DNA of 64,000 nt from Aidingimonas lacisalsi (GCF_008079445.1 NZ_VRYH01000002.1:62001-126000); one strand, 5' to 3'; counted from the stretch's first letter, positions 8,791 through 17,064 are shown. The notes: generated by a model from the letters alone, not told the origin. Numbers and translations are program-made.

Positions 8791-9590
8791 GGGTAGGCGC
8801 CTACTGGCACTGCATGCGAGGCGTGGTCGGCCGCGAGCTGTTGCGTTTCGTGCATCAACGCAGCCGTTTCATCGCCGCTCTGGTCCGGCCGCTGGTGTGG
8901 TTGTTCGTGTTTGCGGCGGGGTTTCGAATGGCGCTGGGCGTGGCCATGATCGATCCCTACGAAACCTACATTCGCTACGAAGTGTATATCGTCCCCGGCC
9001 TGGTGGGCATGATCCAGTTATTCAACGGCATGCAGAGTTCGTTGTCGATGGTCTATGACCGCGAAATGGGCAGTATGCGGGTCTTGCTGGTCAGTCCGTT
9101 TCCCCGTTGGTATCTACTGATCTGTAAATTGCTGGCCAGCACGCTGGTGTCCATGGTCCAGGTCTATGTCTTCCTGCTGATCGCTTATCTATACGGTGTC
9201 CAGGCACCGTTGGCCGGCTATGCATACATCCTGCCCGCCTTGCTGGTCACCGGGTTCCTGGTCGGGGCCTTGGGAATGCTGCTGTCGACGTTTGTCCGCC
9301 AATTGGAGAACTTCGCCGGTATCATGAACTTCGTTATCTTTCCCATGTTCTTCCTGTCGTCGGCCCTCTATCCTTTGTGGCGTATTCGTGAAGGGAGCTA
9401 TCTGGTCTATCAGATAGCGTCATTCAACCCGTTCACCTATGCGGTGGAAATGATACGCTTTGCGCTCTACGAACAACTCAACCTGACGGCCTCGGGGATC
9501 GCCTTGGCGACGACGGTCGTCCTGCTCGGTCTGGCCATCTGGGGATATGATCCCGCTCGTGGCATGCTGGCGCGTAAGGGCGGCGAGTAA
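8787..9590 (+). CDS. pedC: ABC-2 type permease, PQQ-alcohol system
   Basis: A 267-residue inner-membrane protein with about six transmembrane helices and the ABC-2 signature region (MQSSLSMVYDREMGSMRVL, then PFPRWYLL). The later segment FPMFFLSSALYPLW is the conserved motif of this permease family. It overlaps the ATPase gene by four bases (ATGA) and has a GAGGAG site. It is the last gene of the rightward operon beginning with xoxF and faces a convergent operon 16 bases away. The symbol follows PedC of Pseudomonas; the transported compound (lanthanide complex, PQQ or another metabolite) is not shown by sequence. Confidence 0.88.
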   Translation: MRVGAYWHCMRGVVGRELLRFVHQRSRFIAALVRPLVWLFVFAAGFRMALGVAMIDPYETYIRYEVYIVPGLVGMIQLFNGMQSSLSMVYDREMGSMRVLLVSPFPRWYLLICKLLASTLVSMVQVYVFLLIAYLYGVQAPLAGYAYILPALLVTGFLVGALGMLLSTFVRQLENFAGIMNFVIFPMFFLSSALYPLWRIREGSYLVYQIASFNPFTYAVEMIRFALYEQLNLTASGIALATTVVLLGLAIWGYDPARGMLARKGGE

Positions 9591-9605
9591 GCGCACGGGT
9601 AGCGG

Positions 9606-10007
9606 CTACTCCGCTGAGTCGTCAGGCAGCGTGGCGGTTTCCAGGTAATGAATGACCTGTTCTCGCGATGCCTCGTCAAGGCCCCAGAATACCATGGCGG
9701 TTCCCGGTACCAAGGTCTCCGGGTCGGCCAGGAAACGGTCGAGCGTCTCCGGTGTCCAGCGATGCGTTGCGTCATGCATGGCCTGTGAATAGGGAAAATC
9801 GTCCAGGCTACCGGCCGGTCGATTCATCAGACCATCCAGGCTGGGACCGGCCCGATGGATACCGGGTTCCAGGGAATGGCAGCCACTGCACTGATCGCGA
9901 AACAGACGCTCGCCTTGGCGGTATGTTTCCGATTCGGCCATGGTCAGAATGGGGGCGGCGGCAACCCCCAGTACCAGGGACAACCCGCCTAGACGCCTCA
10001 GAAGCAT
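9606..10007 (-). CDS. Small periplasmic cytochrome c
   Basis: A 133-residue class I cytochrome c: signal peptide (ending LTMAE), heme site CSGCH (C40, C43, H44) after the helix YRQGERLFRDQ, and a Met ligand in PGTAMVF. The ATG at 10007 is chosen because it yields a clean signal peptide and overlaps the upstream gene's stop by ten bases; an open frame continues to 10229 but its extra residues are shadow sequence of the upstream gene. It is the last gene of the leftward operon that begins with the binding protein at 12976. It may be a second electron carrier for the quinoprotein system; this is inferred from location. Confidence 0.87.
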   Translation of the reverse strand: MLLRRLGGLSLVLGVAAAPILTMAESETYRQGERLFRDQCSGCHSLEPGIHRAGPSLDGLMNRPAGSLDDFPYSQAMHDATHRWTPETLDRFLADPETLVPGTAMVFWGLDEASREQVIHYLETATLPDDSAE

Positions 10008-10378
10008 TGCAGGTCGGCTTCCGTCTGGGCATTGCGAAACTCGTTGAGTTGTTCCTCCATGCCATGCTCGCTGCGGAAGAGTACGCCGAGTTCCCCCCGC
10101 TTGTCGTGCATGCTCATGATCGTCTCGACTTCTTCGTACTCGCCATAAGGGACGAGATCGGCAATGACATCGATGCTGCACGAACATTTCTGCATCGTCA
10201 GGTAATCCTGGCCATTGGCTGCCATACACCCGATGACGTAATCGACCCGGGCGGCGGTGGGATAATCGTGCTCGTCTTCATGAGCCAGCGCCGAGTGGCT
10301 GGTGAGTACCAGCGTCCCCAGGCCAAGGAGGGCGAGGCTCAGGGTCCGAATCGTTGTCATTATTCGTGCCGGGTACAT
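9998..10378 (-). CDS. Small exported protein with paired cysteines, PQQ-locus associated
   Basis: A 126-residue product with a signal peptide (ending SALAHE) and a mature part that carries cysteines in the pattern IGCMAANG, then MQKCSCSID, and a final Cys in the C-terminal LQCF. The ATG at 10378 has an AGGGGG site five bases upstream. I do not recognise a characterised family. The three central cysteines resemble a metal- or disulfide-forming motif in a periplasmic protein. It lies between an ABC ATPase and a cytochrome c and overlaps the latter, which suggests a role in redox or metal handling for the alcohol-oxidation system. Confidence 0.75.
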   Translation of the reverse strand: MYPARIMTTIRTLSLALLGLGTLVLTSHSALAHEDEHDYPTAARVDYVIGCMAANGQDYLTMQKCSCSIDVIADLVPYGEYEEVETIMSMHDKRGELGVLFRSEHGMEEQLNEFRNAQTEADLQCF

Positions 10379-10470
10379 ATTTCCCCCTGATCGTGAGTGG
10401 CGTCTCGGTAACTTGCTGACTTCAACGTATGGCACTTCACCGCGTTTCGCCATCCTCTTCTGGTATGACG

Positions 10471-11220
10471 TCACTCGGTATGCAGCGTCCCCGCCAGTAG
10501 ATGTGGATAGTGCTGGCCCAGCTCCGCCTGCAATGCGGAGACGGAGGAGTCCTCTCGACGCCGAGGGCGTTCCAGTGGGACGCGAAAATCGAGGATGAGC
10601 CGACCCGGCGATGTCGATAGAAACAGGATGCGGTCCGCCAGCGCAAGGGCTTCACGCAGGTCGTGGGTGACGAACAGGACCAGCGGCCTGTCACGTTGCC
10701 ATAATGCCTGGAGTGAGTCCCTCAAACGATCGCCGGTAGGCATGTCCAGGGAGACGAAGGGTTCGTCCATCAGCAATAAGCGAGGTGTCACCACGAAGGC
10801 TCTGGCCAGAGCCAGACGGCGCTGCATGCCGCCGGATAGCTGGTGTGGCCAGGCATCCAACGCGTCGCCGAGGCCGACGTCCGTCAACAAGGCAACGGCA
10901 CGCTCGGTATCCGCAGGGCGCTGTACCAGACGGACGTTGTCCAGGCTGCTCAACCATGGCATCAGGCGTGGCTCCTGAAACATGATGCCCAGTCTTTCCT
11001 CGGGATGTCTGCCCTGATCGAGAGGCCTGTCGTTCCAGCGAATGCCGCCGGAAAACTGGTCATCCAGGCCGGCGATCAAGTGAAGCAGGGTACTCTTGCC
11101 GGCCCCGGATGGGCCGACCAGGGCAACGAATTCACCGGCATGCGCCGTGAACGACAAGTCTTGCAGTACCACATGGCTGGCGAATCGCTTCTCATGCACA
11201 GCCACCGACAGTTGATTCAT
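10471..11220 (-). CDS. ABC importer ATP-binding protein, nitrate/sulfonate class
   Basis: A 249-residue SsuB/TauB-like ATPase. It has Walker A GPSGAGKST, Q-loop MFQEPRLMPW, signature LSGGMQRRLALARA, Walker B LLLMDEPFVSLD and the H-loop FVTHDLREAL. The start at 11220 overlaps the permease stop by four bases. A much longer open frame reaches 11640 but that part is antisense-frame shadow of the permease gene. It forms an importer with the permease and binding protein upstream in the same operon. Substrate is unknown; linkage to cytochrome c and to the PQQ locus suggests a role in alcohol or metal metabolism rather than sulfonate use. Confidence 0.88.
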   Translation of the reverse strand: MNQLSVAVHEKRFASHVVLQDLSFTAHAGEFVALVGPSGAGKSTLLHLIAGLDDQFSGGIRWNDRPLDQGRHPEERLGIMFQEPRLMPWLSSLDNVRLVQRPADTERAVALLTDVGLGDALDAWPHQLSGGMQRRLALARAFVVTPRLLLMDEPFVSLDMPTGDRLRDSLQALWQRDRPLVLFVTHDLREALALADRILFLSTSPGRLILDFRVPLERPRRREDSSVSALQAELGQHYPHLLAGTLHTE

Positions 11221-11963
11221 CCACGCCACCTCGTGAGCCGACGTTCCAGCGGTCGCATGATCAGCGCTTCGATCACCAGAATGACGCCGGCGAAAGCCAG
11301 GGTATAGGCCAGAATGCTGGTGATATCGAAGAACTGGTAATAGGAGTGCAGTTGAAAGCCGATACCATTGCTGCGCCCAAGCAGTTCGACCACCAGCACG
11401 ATTTTCCAGATCAGTGCCAGTCCTCCACGGGCTGCTGCCATCAAATAGGGGTAGAGCTGGGGCAGATAGACCGCTGACAGGGTGGTCAGCGAGGGTAATC
11501 GGTAGGCGTGCGCCACGGCGAGTAACTTGGGATCCACGGCCCGGGCACCTTCTCGTACGGTGACCACGACCGTAGGAATCTTGTTCAAGGCCACCGCCGT
11601 GATAGCAGCCACCTCGGTTAGCCCGAACCAGATATAGCACAGGATGATCGTCACCAAGGCCGGAATATTGAGCCCCAGGACCAGTGCTCCATCCAGGGCG
11701 ACATCGAGACGCCGATAGCGACCCATGGCGATCCCGATGGCCGTTCCCAATGTCATGGCCAGCAGGAAACTGACCAGCACGCGTCCCAGCGTGATCGACA
11801 GGTGGTAGGGTAGTTCACCGCTCAGGCTATGCTGCCAGGCACTGGCCAGCACCCATTGCGGTGGCGGCAGCCGGGTGGAGTCCACTAACCATGCGGCCAA
11901 TGCCCACAGGCCGATTAATCCCAACATGGAGAGGCTGCGCACGAGCGAGGGTACCACCGTCAT
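11217..11963 (-). CDS. ABC importer permease, nitrate/sulfonate class
   Basis: A 248-residue SsuC-like inner-membrane permease with about six hydrophobic helices. The cytoplasmic coupling loop is in the region AVDPKLLAVAHAYRLP followed by a short helix and LYPYLMAAARGGLAL. It overlaps the binding-protein gene by four bases upstream and the ATPase gene by four bases downstream, so the three importer genes are translationally coupled. There are no sulfonate-utilisation enzymes nearby, which argues against a simple sulfonate role. Confidence 0.87.
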   Translation of the reverse strand: MTVVPSLVRSLSMLGLIGLWALAAWLVDSTRLPPPQWVLASAWQHSLSGELPYHLSITLGRVLVSFLLAMTLGTAIGIAMGRYRRLDVALDGALVLGLNIPALVTIILCYIWFGLTEVAAITAVALNKIPTVVVTVREGARAVDPKLLAVAHAYRLPSLTTLSAVYLPQLYPYLMAAARGGLALIWKIVLVVELLGRSNGIGFQLHSYYQFFDITSILAYTLAFAGVILVIEALIMRPLERRLTRWRG

Positions 11964-12976
11964 GGTAAACGAAATCCATCCCAGAACAGCGTGGTATCCA
12001 GGCGTTGCATGCCGCCTGCCAATTCACTTCCACCTTCCGCCGTCAGAATATCGAAAAGCTGCTCGGCGGCGTCGATCTGCGCGTCGCCATAGTGGCTAGG
12101 GACTCCCTCTCGGTACCCCGACTTGATCGCTTCGAACATGGCGTCATCGTCGGGTTTGACGAGAGGGCGTAGCGGTTCCCAAGCGTCGTCCGACTCGATC
12201 AACAGTCGCTTCGCCTCGTAAGTGGCGGCCAGGAACGCCTGCAAGGTCTGGCGGTTGTGTTTGGCCCAATCGTCGGCAAATACCCAACCTAGAAGCGGGG
12301 GGACGGTATCGATGCCCAGTTCACCCAGCATGGATTCGATGGTCAGCAGCGGTTGCATGCCTTGTGCCTCGAGGCGGGCATTGTAATGCCAGAAGTTGAT
12401 GGCTGCCGGTAGCTTGCCATCGAGCATCAGGGCGTTGATCATCGGTGGGGCGGCAAAGGTGGGGGCAACGGCTTTATGCAGTGCCAGACCTTCGACCTCG
12501 CGTGCATAAGCGCGAAGCAGTAACCAGGTCTTGTCGTTAGCGCCGCCCGCGATGCCTAGCGATTTGTCGCTCAGTGCCTCGAGCGAGTCGATACCGTGCT
12601 GGGGATTCACCATGACGGCCCCCACCGAGAGGGAGAATGGTGCGAACTGATAAGCGCGACCGGCATGACGTTGACGAGCCACCCATAGCCAGTCGGACAC
12701 GATCAAATCGACGCGGCCGCCCTGGAGTGCCACGGCCAGCGCGTTTTCAGAGGCCAGCGGAACGATTTCCAACTCGATATCGTCGTCGAGTAGGCCGTGT
12801 CGTTCTACCGTTGCCAGTTCCCAACTCACGGTACCGAATTGCAGGACGCCGACGCGCAGGGTTTCGGCATGCGCCAACGGGGCGGACATGGCGATCATTC
12901 CCCACAGGGCGATCACCATGAACGAGCGGCTCCTCCGGCGGTGGGCGCGCAGCCGCCATGAAAAAGGATGAAACAT
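11960..12976 (-). CDS. ABC importer substrate-binding protein, nitrate/sulfonate class
   Basis: A 338-residue exported protein with an arginine-rich N-region and a signal sequence ending APLAHAE. The mature N-terminus LRVGVLQFGTVSWELATVE and the segment GRVDLIVSDWLWVARQRHAG are typical of SsuA/NrtA-like binding proteins. It heads the leftward five-gene operon (binding protein, permease, ATPase, Cys-containing exported protein, cytochrome c). Proteins of this type occur repeatedly beside PQQ alcohol dehydrogenases, but their ligand is not established. The translation start is the first ATG at 12976; an internal Met at residue 20 is a possible alternative with a shorter leader. Confidence 0.86.
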   Translation of the reverse strand: MFHPFSWRLRAHRRRSRSFMVIALWGMIAMSAPLAHAETLRVGVLQFGTVSWELATVERHGLLDDDIELEIVPLASENALAVALQGGRVDLIVSDWLWVARQRHAGRAYQFAPFSLSVGAVMVNPQHGIDSLEALSDKSLGIAGGANDKTWLLLRAYAREVEGLALHKAVAPTFAAPPMINALMLDGKLPAAINFWHYNARLEAQGMQPLLTIESMLGELGIDTVPPLLGWVFADDWAKHNRQTLQAFLAATYEAKRLLIESDDAWEPLRPLVKPDDDAMFEAIKSGYREGVPSHYGDAQIDAAEQLFDILTAEGGSELAGGMQRLDTTLFWDGFRLP

Positions 12977-13109
12977 GAACCGGCCTCCCTCACCCCTCTC
13001 TGTCCCGAACAGGGGATTCTTGTGATTCTCACGGGAGTATAGGAAGGCATGGAACGGGTGACATCCCGACCATCACACTTGTCGTCAACGGGAGCTGAGG
13101 CGAGGGTGC

Positions 13110-13475
13110 TCAGCGTTTGTCGTCATCTTTTACTTCATACTGCCCATCCAGGACATCATGTTGGACCGAGGACGAGTGATGTGATTCAGAGCCCGTGGCA
13201 CCGCCCCCGATATTGCTGGCCTGTTCGGCACGCATGCGCTCCATGCGCTTTTTCATGCGATAGCGTAGCAAGGGGAGCATCGCCCAGCCGATCAACAGGA
13301 AGAACAAGCCCAACAGGGTTCCGACGATCATCAGGACACCGAACAGTAACCAGGTGACGACCAAGCGGAAGCCACTGACCCTGCCTCGGGGACGTGCCTG
13401 CTGCGCGCGTTCACGCCAGCGTTGAGCCGCCTGCCAGGCAGCGTTGTTATGGGGGTCGCGTTGATGGTTGGTCAT
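13110..13475 (-). CDS. Small inner-membrane protein of unknown function
   Basis: A 121-residue protein with a soluble charged N-terminus (about 35 residues), one or two transmembrane helices (about residues 37-70: RLVVTWLLFGVLMIVGTLLG, then FFLLIGWAMLPLL), a basic stop-transfer segment RYRMKKRMERMR and a polar C-terminal tail. The arrangement is common in short hypothetical proteins of gammaproteobacteria. It is a lone leftward gene between the ABC operon and the SorC regulator. No function can be read from it; it is kept because codon use and the hydrophobic plus basic pattern are those of a real membrane protein. Confidence 0.7.
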   Translation of the reverse strand: MTNHQRDPHNNAAWQAAQRWRERAQQARPRGRVSGFRLVVTWLLFGVLMIVGTLLGLFFLLIGWAMLPLLRYRMKKRMERMRAEQASNIGGGATGSESHHSSSVQHDVLDGQYEVKDDDKR

Positions 13476-13620
13476 GACGACTCACAGATTGCGGGAATGT
13501 GGAACATTGGATGGCAAAAGCCGCCATGTGTTCAGTATCGACCCAAGATCGGTCGTTGTAGTTGACCGATTGTCTTGCGATCATCAGTGACTTTAGACCT
13601 CAGCAGAGAGGCTCGTCGAC

Positions 13621-14574
13621 ATGGATAAGTTCGATTTGAAACTCGATCAAGCGGCACGGGCGGCTTGGCTGTCGTATGTCGGCGGTCGTACCCAGGACGA
13701 GATTGCCAGTCAGCTCGGGGTGTCGCGCCCCGGTGTCCAGCGTTTGCTGGCTCTGGCGCGACAGGAGGGGCTGGTCAAGGTCCATATCGACCATCCATTG
13801 TCGAACTGCATGGTCATGTCGGATGCCATTCTCAAGGCATTCGATCTGGAGTTCTGCGATATCGTGCCGGCTGATGCACAAACCACGGATAATTCGTCTC
13901 ACTACCTGGCAGTAGCCGGCGCGGAACGCCTATCCCGCTATATCGACCGCAATGACCCTTTAACGTTGTCGCTGGGAACGGGACGCTCCGTGCGTGCAAC
14001 CGTCGAAGCCTTGAGCCGCGTGGAGCGTCCTCAGCATCGTTTCGTCTCACTAGTGGGCAACATGGCGCGCGACGGTTCCTCCAACCGCTACGATGGCGTG
14101 ATGGTGCTGGCGGACAAGACCGGAGGCGACCGTTTCCTGTTGCCGGCGCCAGTCGTGGCTGGGTCGGTGGAAGAAAAACATGCGTTGCTGGGACAGCGTC
14201 TGATCCAGGCCGTGGCCGACGTGGCCAAGCAGGCCGAAGCCGGCTTCATCGGCATTGGCCGAATCGACCGACACGCCACCTTGTTTCAGGACCATTTCAT
14301 CAGCGAGGGGGAGCTCGAGGAACTCCTGGAACTCGAAGCCGTTGGTGAGTTGTTGGGATGGCCGATGAACCAGGCTGGCGAGTTGATCGACTGCTCGACA
14401 TCCCAGCGGGTCACGAGTCTGCCGCTAGCGATGCTGCGCGAACAGACCCTCATCGGTCTGGCGGGCGGTCGCGACAAGGGGCCTGCCATTCTGGCGTCGC
14501 TGCGGGGCGGTTGGCTCAAGGGGCTGGTGACGGATGAGCATGCGGCACGCTATATCGTCGATGCGGGGCTCTAG
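13621..14574 (+). CDS. SorC/DeoR-family sugar-responsive transcription regulator
   Basis: A 317-residue regulator. The N-terminal helix-turn-helix is in GGRTQDEIASQLGVSRPGVQ (about residues 21-40), followed by a C-terminal phosphosugar-binding domain with LSLGTGRSV and FIGIGRI segments typical of SorC-type sensors. It precedes the polyol importer and catabolic genes in the same direction with a 218-base gap, so it is the obvious local regulator, comparable to SmoC of the Rhodobacter polyol operon. The effector is probably a polyol, ketose or its phosphate; this is inferred from family and context. Confidence 0.92.
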   Translation: MDKFDLKLDQAARAAWLSYVGGRTQDEIASQLGVSRPGVQRLLALARQEGLVKVHIDHPLSNCMVMSDAILKAFDLEFCDIVPADAQTTDNSSHYLAVAGAERLSRYIDRNDPLTLSLGTGRSVRATVEALSRVERPQHRFVSLVGNMARDGSSNRYDGVMVLADKTGGDRFLLPAPVVAGSVEEKHALLGQRLIQAVADVAKQAEAGFIGIGRIDRHATLFQDHFISEGELEELLELEAVGELLGWPMNQAGELIDCSTSQRVTSLPLAMLREQTLIGLAGGRDKGPAILASLRGGWLKGLVTDEHAARYIVDAGL

Positions 14575-14642
14575 TCGTCATGATGCCGCCACGGTTCATC
14601 TAAAGTATAAGTCGAGGGTCTTTGCTTTTTTTTGAATCCTAT

Positions 14643-14683
14643 CCGATCATTTGATCGATCGATGATTAAATTGATCAGATCGG
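14643..14683 (+). promoter_or_regulatory. Candidate operator of the SorC-type regulator
   Basis: In the gap before the polyol importer, a 41-base AT-rich element is bounded by CCGATC and GATCGG. It contains two TTGATC half-sites 20 bases apart (14651 and 14671) and further GATC steps in between. Imperfect symmetry with repeated half-sites is what SorC-type regulators bind. No strong promoter hexamers stand out beside it. The assignment rests on position and repeat structure only. Confidence 0.45.
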
Positions 14684-14792
14684 TTCGCGCTGTTTTCAGC
14701 GTCACGCCATCCATCAGAACGACGACATTGACAACAATGATTCATACCACGCCGATAACAACAGGGTTAATCGCCCCAGAAAGGAGCATGTC

Positions 14793-16103
14793 ATGAAGTT
14801 AGTCTACGCTATTCCCGCGGCGGGGATCGCTGCCTTGACCTCCGCCTATGCCAGCGCTGAAACGATTACCATAGCCACTGTGAATAACAACGATATGGTC
14901 ATCATGCAGGAGCTCTCCGATCGCTTCGAAGAGGCCCACCCGGATATCGAACTGGATTGGGTCGTATTGGAAGAAAACGTGCTGCGCCAGCGCGTTACCA
15001 ATGATATTGCCACCGGTGGCGGTCAATTCGACGTCATGACCATTGGTACCTATGAGGCACCGATGTGGGGCGAGCGCGGCTGGCTCGAACCACTGGATGA
15101 CCTACCCGACGATTATGACGCCGATGATCTGATCAAGCCGGTGCGTGATGGCTTGAGCTACGACGGCGTGATGCAGGCACTGCCGTTCTATGCCGAAAGC
15201 TCGATGATGTATTACCGCACCGATCTGTTCGAGGAACAAGGTATCGAGATGCCCGACCAGCCGACCTGGAGTCAGGTGCGCGATTGGGCCGAACAGCTTC
15301 ACGATCCCGACAATGACCTGGCCGGCATCTGCTTGCGTGGCAAGCCGGGCTGGGGGGAAAACATGGCGTTCGTGTCGACCTTGGTGAACACCTTTGGAGG
15401 CCGCTGGTTCGATGAAGACTGGAATCCCGAACTGAACTCCGAAGAGTGGCAGAACGCGATCGAGTTCTATGTCGAACTGCTGGGCGAATATGGTCCACCA
15501 GGAGCCAGTTCGAATGGCTTCAATGAAAACCAGGCCTTGTTCTCCAGTGGCAAGTGCGCCATGTGGGTCGATGCGACCTCTGCCGCCGGCCGTATCTACG
15601 ATCCCAGCGAGTCGAGAGTTGCTGATGATCTGGGCTTCGCACCGGCACCGATAGCCGAAACGCCCAAAGGGTCGCATTGGCTGTGGTCCTGGGCACTGGC
15701 GATTCCCGCCTCGTCTGAATCCAAGGAAGCTGCCAAGACCTTCATCACATGGGCGACCTCCAAAGAGTACATCGAATTGGTCGGTGAAGAGGAAGGCTGG
15801 ACCAGCGTCCCCCCGGGAACGCGTCAATCGACCTATGAGAACGAGAACTATCAGGAAGCCGCTCCCTTTGCCGATTTCGTGCTGAATGCCATCCAGGAAG
15901 CTGACCCCACAGACTCTACACTTGAGCCCAACCCGTATCTGGGCGTGCAGTTCGTTGGTATTCCCGAGTTCCAGTCGATCGGAACGCAGGTTGGCCAGCA
16001 GATTGCCGCAGCGCTGTCAGGCCAGCGGTCCGTCGAGGATGCCCTGAACTCGGTTCAGCGGTCGGTGACGCGTGATATGGAACGCGCCGGCTACCTGGAT
16101 TGA
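14793..16103 (+). CDS. smoE: Polyol (sorbitol/mannitol) ABC transporter substrate-binding protein
   Basis: A 436-residue periplasmic binding protein of the extracellular family-1 fold. A signal peptide ending AYASAE precedes ITIATVNNNDMVIMQEL, the usual opening of the mannitol/sorbitol binding proteins MtlE and SmoE. It has a GGAG site before the ATG at 14793. It is the first structural gene of the polyol operon, and a strong stem-loop follows it before the permease genes, which would favour high expression of the binding protein. The surrounding mannitol and sorbitol enzymes set the likely ligands as hexitols, perhaps also pentitols. Confidence 0.9.
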   Translation: MKLVYAIPAAGIAALTSAYASAETITIATVNNNDMVIMQELSDRFEEAHPDIELDWVVLEENVLRQRVTNDIATGGGQFDVMTIGTYEAPMWGERGWLEPLDDLPDDYDADDLIKPVRDGLSYDGVMQALPFYAESSMMYYRTDLFEEQGIEMPDQPTWSQVRDWAEQLHDPDNDLAGICLRGKPGWGENMAFVSTLVNTFGGRWFDEDWNPELNSEEWQNAIEFYVELLGEYGPPGASSNGFNENQALFSSGKCAMWVDATSAAGRIYDPSESRVADDLGFAPAPIAETPKGSHWLWSWALAIPASSESKEAAKTFITWATSKEYIELVGEEEGWTSVPPGTRQSTYENENYQEAAPFADFVLNAIQEADPTDSTLEPNPYLGVQFVGIPEFQSIGTQVGQQIAAALSGQRSVEDALNSVQRSVTRDMERAGYLD

Positions 16104-16114
16104 TCCATGGTGTC

Positions 16115-16143
16115 ATCAGTGGCCGGGCTTTCCGGCCACTGAT
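16115..16143 (+). other. Intercistronic stem-loop after smoE
   Basis: Perfect 12-base arms ATCAGTGGCCGG and CCGGCCACTGAT enclose the loop GCTTT. There is no T run on the plus strand after it. Placed 12 bases past the binding-protein stop and 34 before the permease start, it is probably a 3' RNA stabiliser and partial attenuator that keeps binding protein in excess over membrane components. Confidence 0.7.
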
Positions 16144-16176
16144 CCCCTGACTTTCCGACACCCGAGTAGGTGAAAC

Positions 16177-17064
16177 ATGCGTACACGAGCTTCCGGGCGA
16201 ACGGTCGGAGGGCTGCGTAGCTTATCGCTTCAGGCTCCCGCTGTGACGCTACTGCTGTTGTGGATGCTGGTCCCCCTGGGCATGACCCTGTGGTTTTCGT
16301 TCCAGCATTACAACTTGTTGATGCCAGGCGACCCCAGCTTCGTCGGGCTGGAAAACTACCGATACCTGTTTACCGACCCGTCACTGTGGCGAGCCATGGG
16401 CAATACGTTGGTAATGGTTGGCTGGATCCTCGTGATCTCTGTCGGTGGCGGGACGCTGTTGGCGGTGTTGTTTCAGCAGGAATTTCGCGGGCGAGGCATT
16501 GCCCGCGTGCTGGCCATTTCGCCTTTTTTCGTCATGCCGACCGTGAGCGCACTCATCTGGAAGAACATGATGATGCATCCCAGTAACGGGGTGCTGGCCT
16601 GGTTGATGGAATCGCTTGGCCTACCGGCGATCGATTGGTTCTCCTGGATACCGATGACGTCGGTCGTGATCATCGTGTCCTGGCAATGGCTGCCCTTTGC
16701 CTTGCTGATCTTGCTGACGGCGATCCAGTCATTGGACGACGACCAGGTAGAAGCCGCGCGTATGGATGGCGCGGGTCCTGTTGCCATTTTCCGTTTCATC
16801 ACGCTGCCACACCTGAAACGGGCGATCAGCGTCGTGATCATGATCGAGATGATCTTCCTGCTGACCATCTTCGCCGAAATCTATGTCACGACATCCGGCG
16901 GTCCCGGTCTGGCGACCACCAACCTGGCGTTTTTGATCTATATCCAGGCGCTGCTCGATTTCGATGTCGGCATGGCATCGGCAGGTGGAGTCGTTGCCAT
17001 CATTCTCGCCAATATCGTTGCCATCTTCCTGGTTCGGGCCGTGGCTCGAAACCTGGAAGAGTGA
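16177..17064 (+). CDS. smoF: Polyol ABC transporter permease, first subunit
   Basis: A 295-residue inner-membrane permease of the MalF/UgpA class with six predicted helices. The coupling (EAA) loop is visible as EAARMDGAGPVAIFRFITLP. An AGGTG ribosome site lies before the ATG at 16177. It forms a heterodimeric channel with the next gene product, energised by SmoK. The order binding protein, two permeases, ATPase is the standard one for sorbitol/mannitol importers of Pseudomonas and Rhodobacter. Confidence 0.92.
   Translation: MRTRASGRTVGGLRSLSLQAPAVTLLLLWMLVPLGMTLWFSFQHYNLLMPGDPSFVGLENYRYLFTDPSLWRAMGNTLVMVGWILVISVGGGTLLAVLFQQEFRGRGIARVLAISPFFVMPTVSALIWKNMMMHPSNGVLAWLMESLGLPAIDWFSWIPMTSVVIIVSWQWLPFALLILLTAIQSLDDDQVEAARMDGAGPVAIFRFITLPHLKRAISVVIMIEMIFLLTIFAEIYVTTSGGPGLATTNLAFLIYIQALLDFDVGMASAGGVVAIILANIVAIFLVRAVARNLEE

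Noticed and set aside
10008-10229. N-terminal extension of the small cytochrome c gene
   Set aside because: The extra residues overlap the coding sequence of the upstream exported protein in another frame and destroy the signal peptide arrangement.
11221-11640. N-terminal extension of the importer ATPase gene
   Set aside because: This part is an alternative frame of the permease gene; ATPase similarity starts at the Met at 11220.
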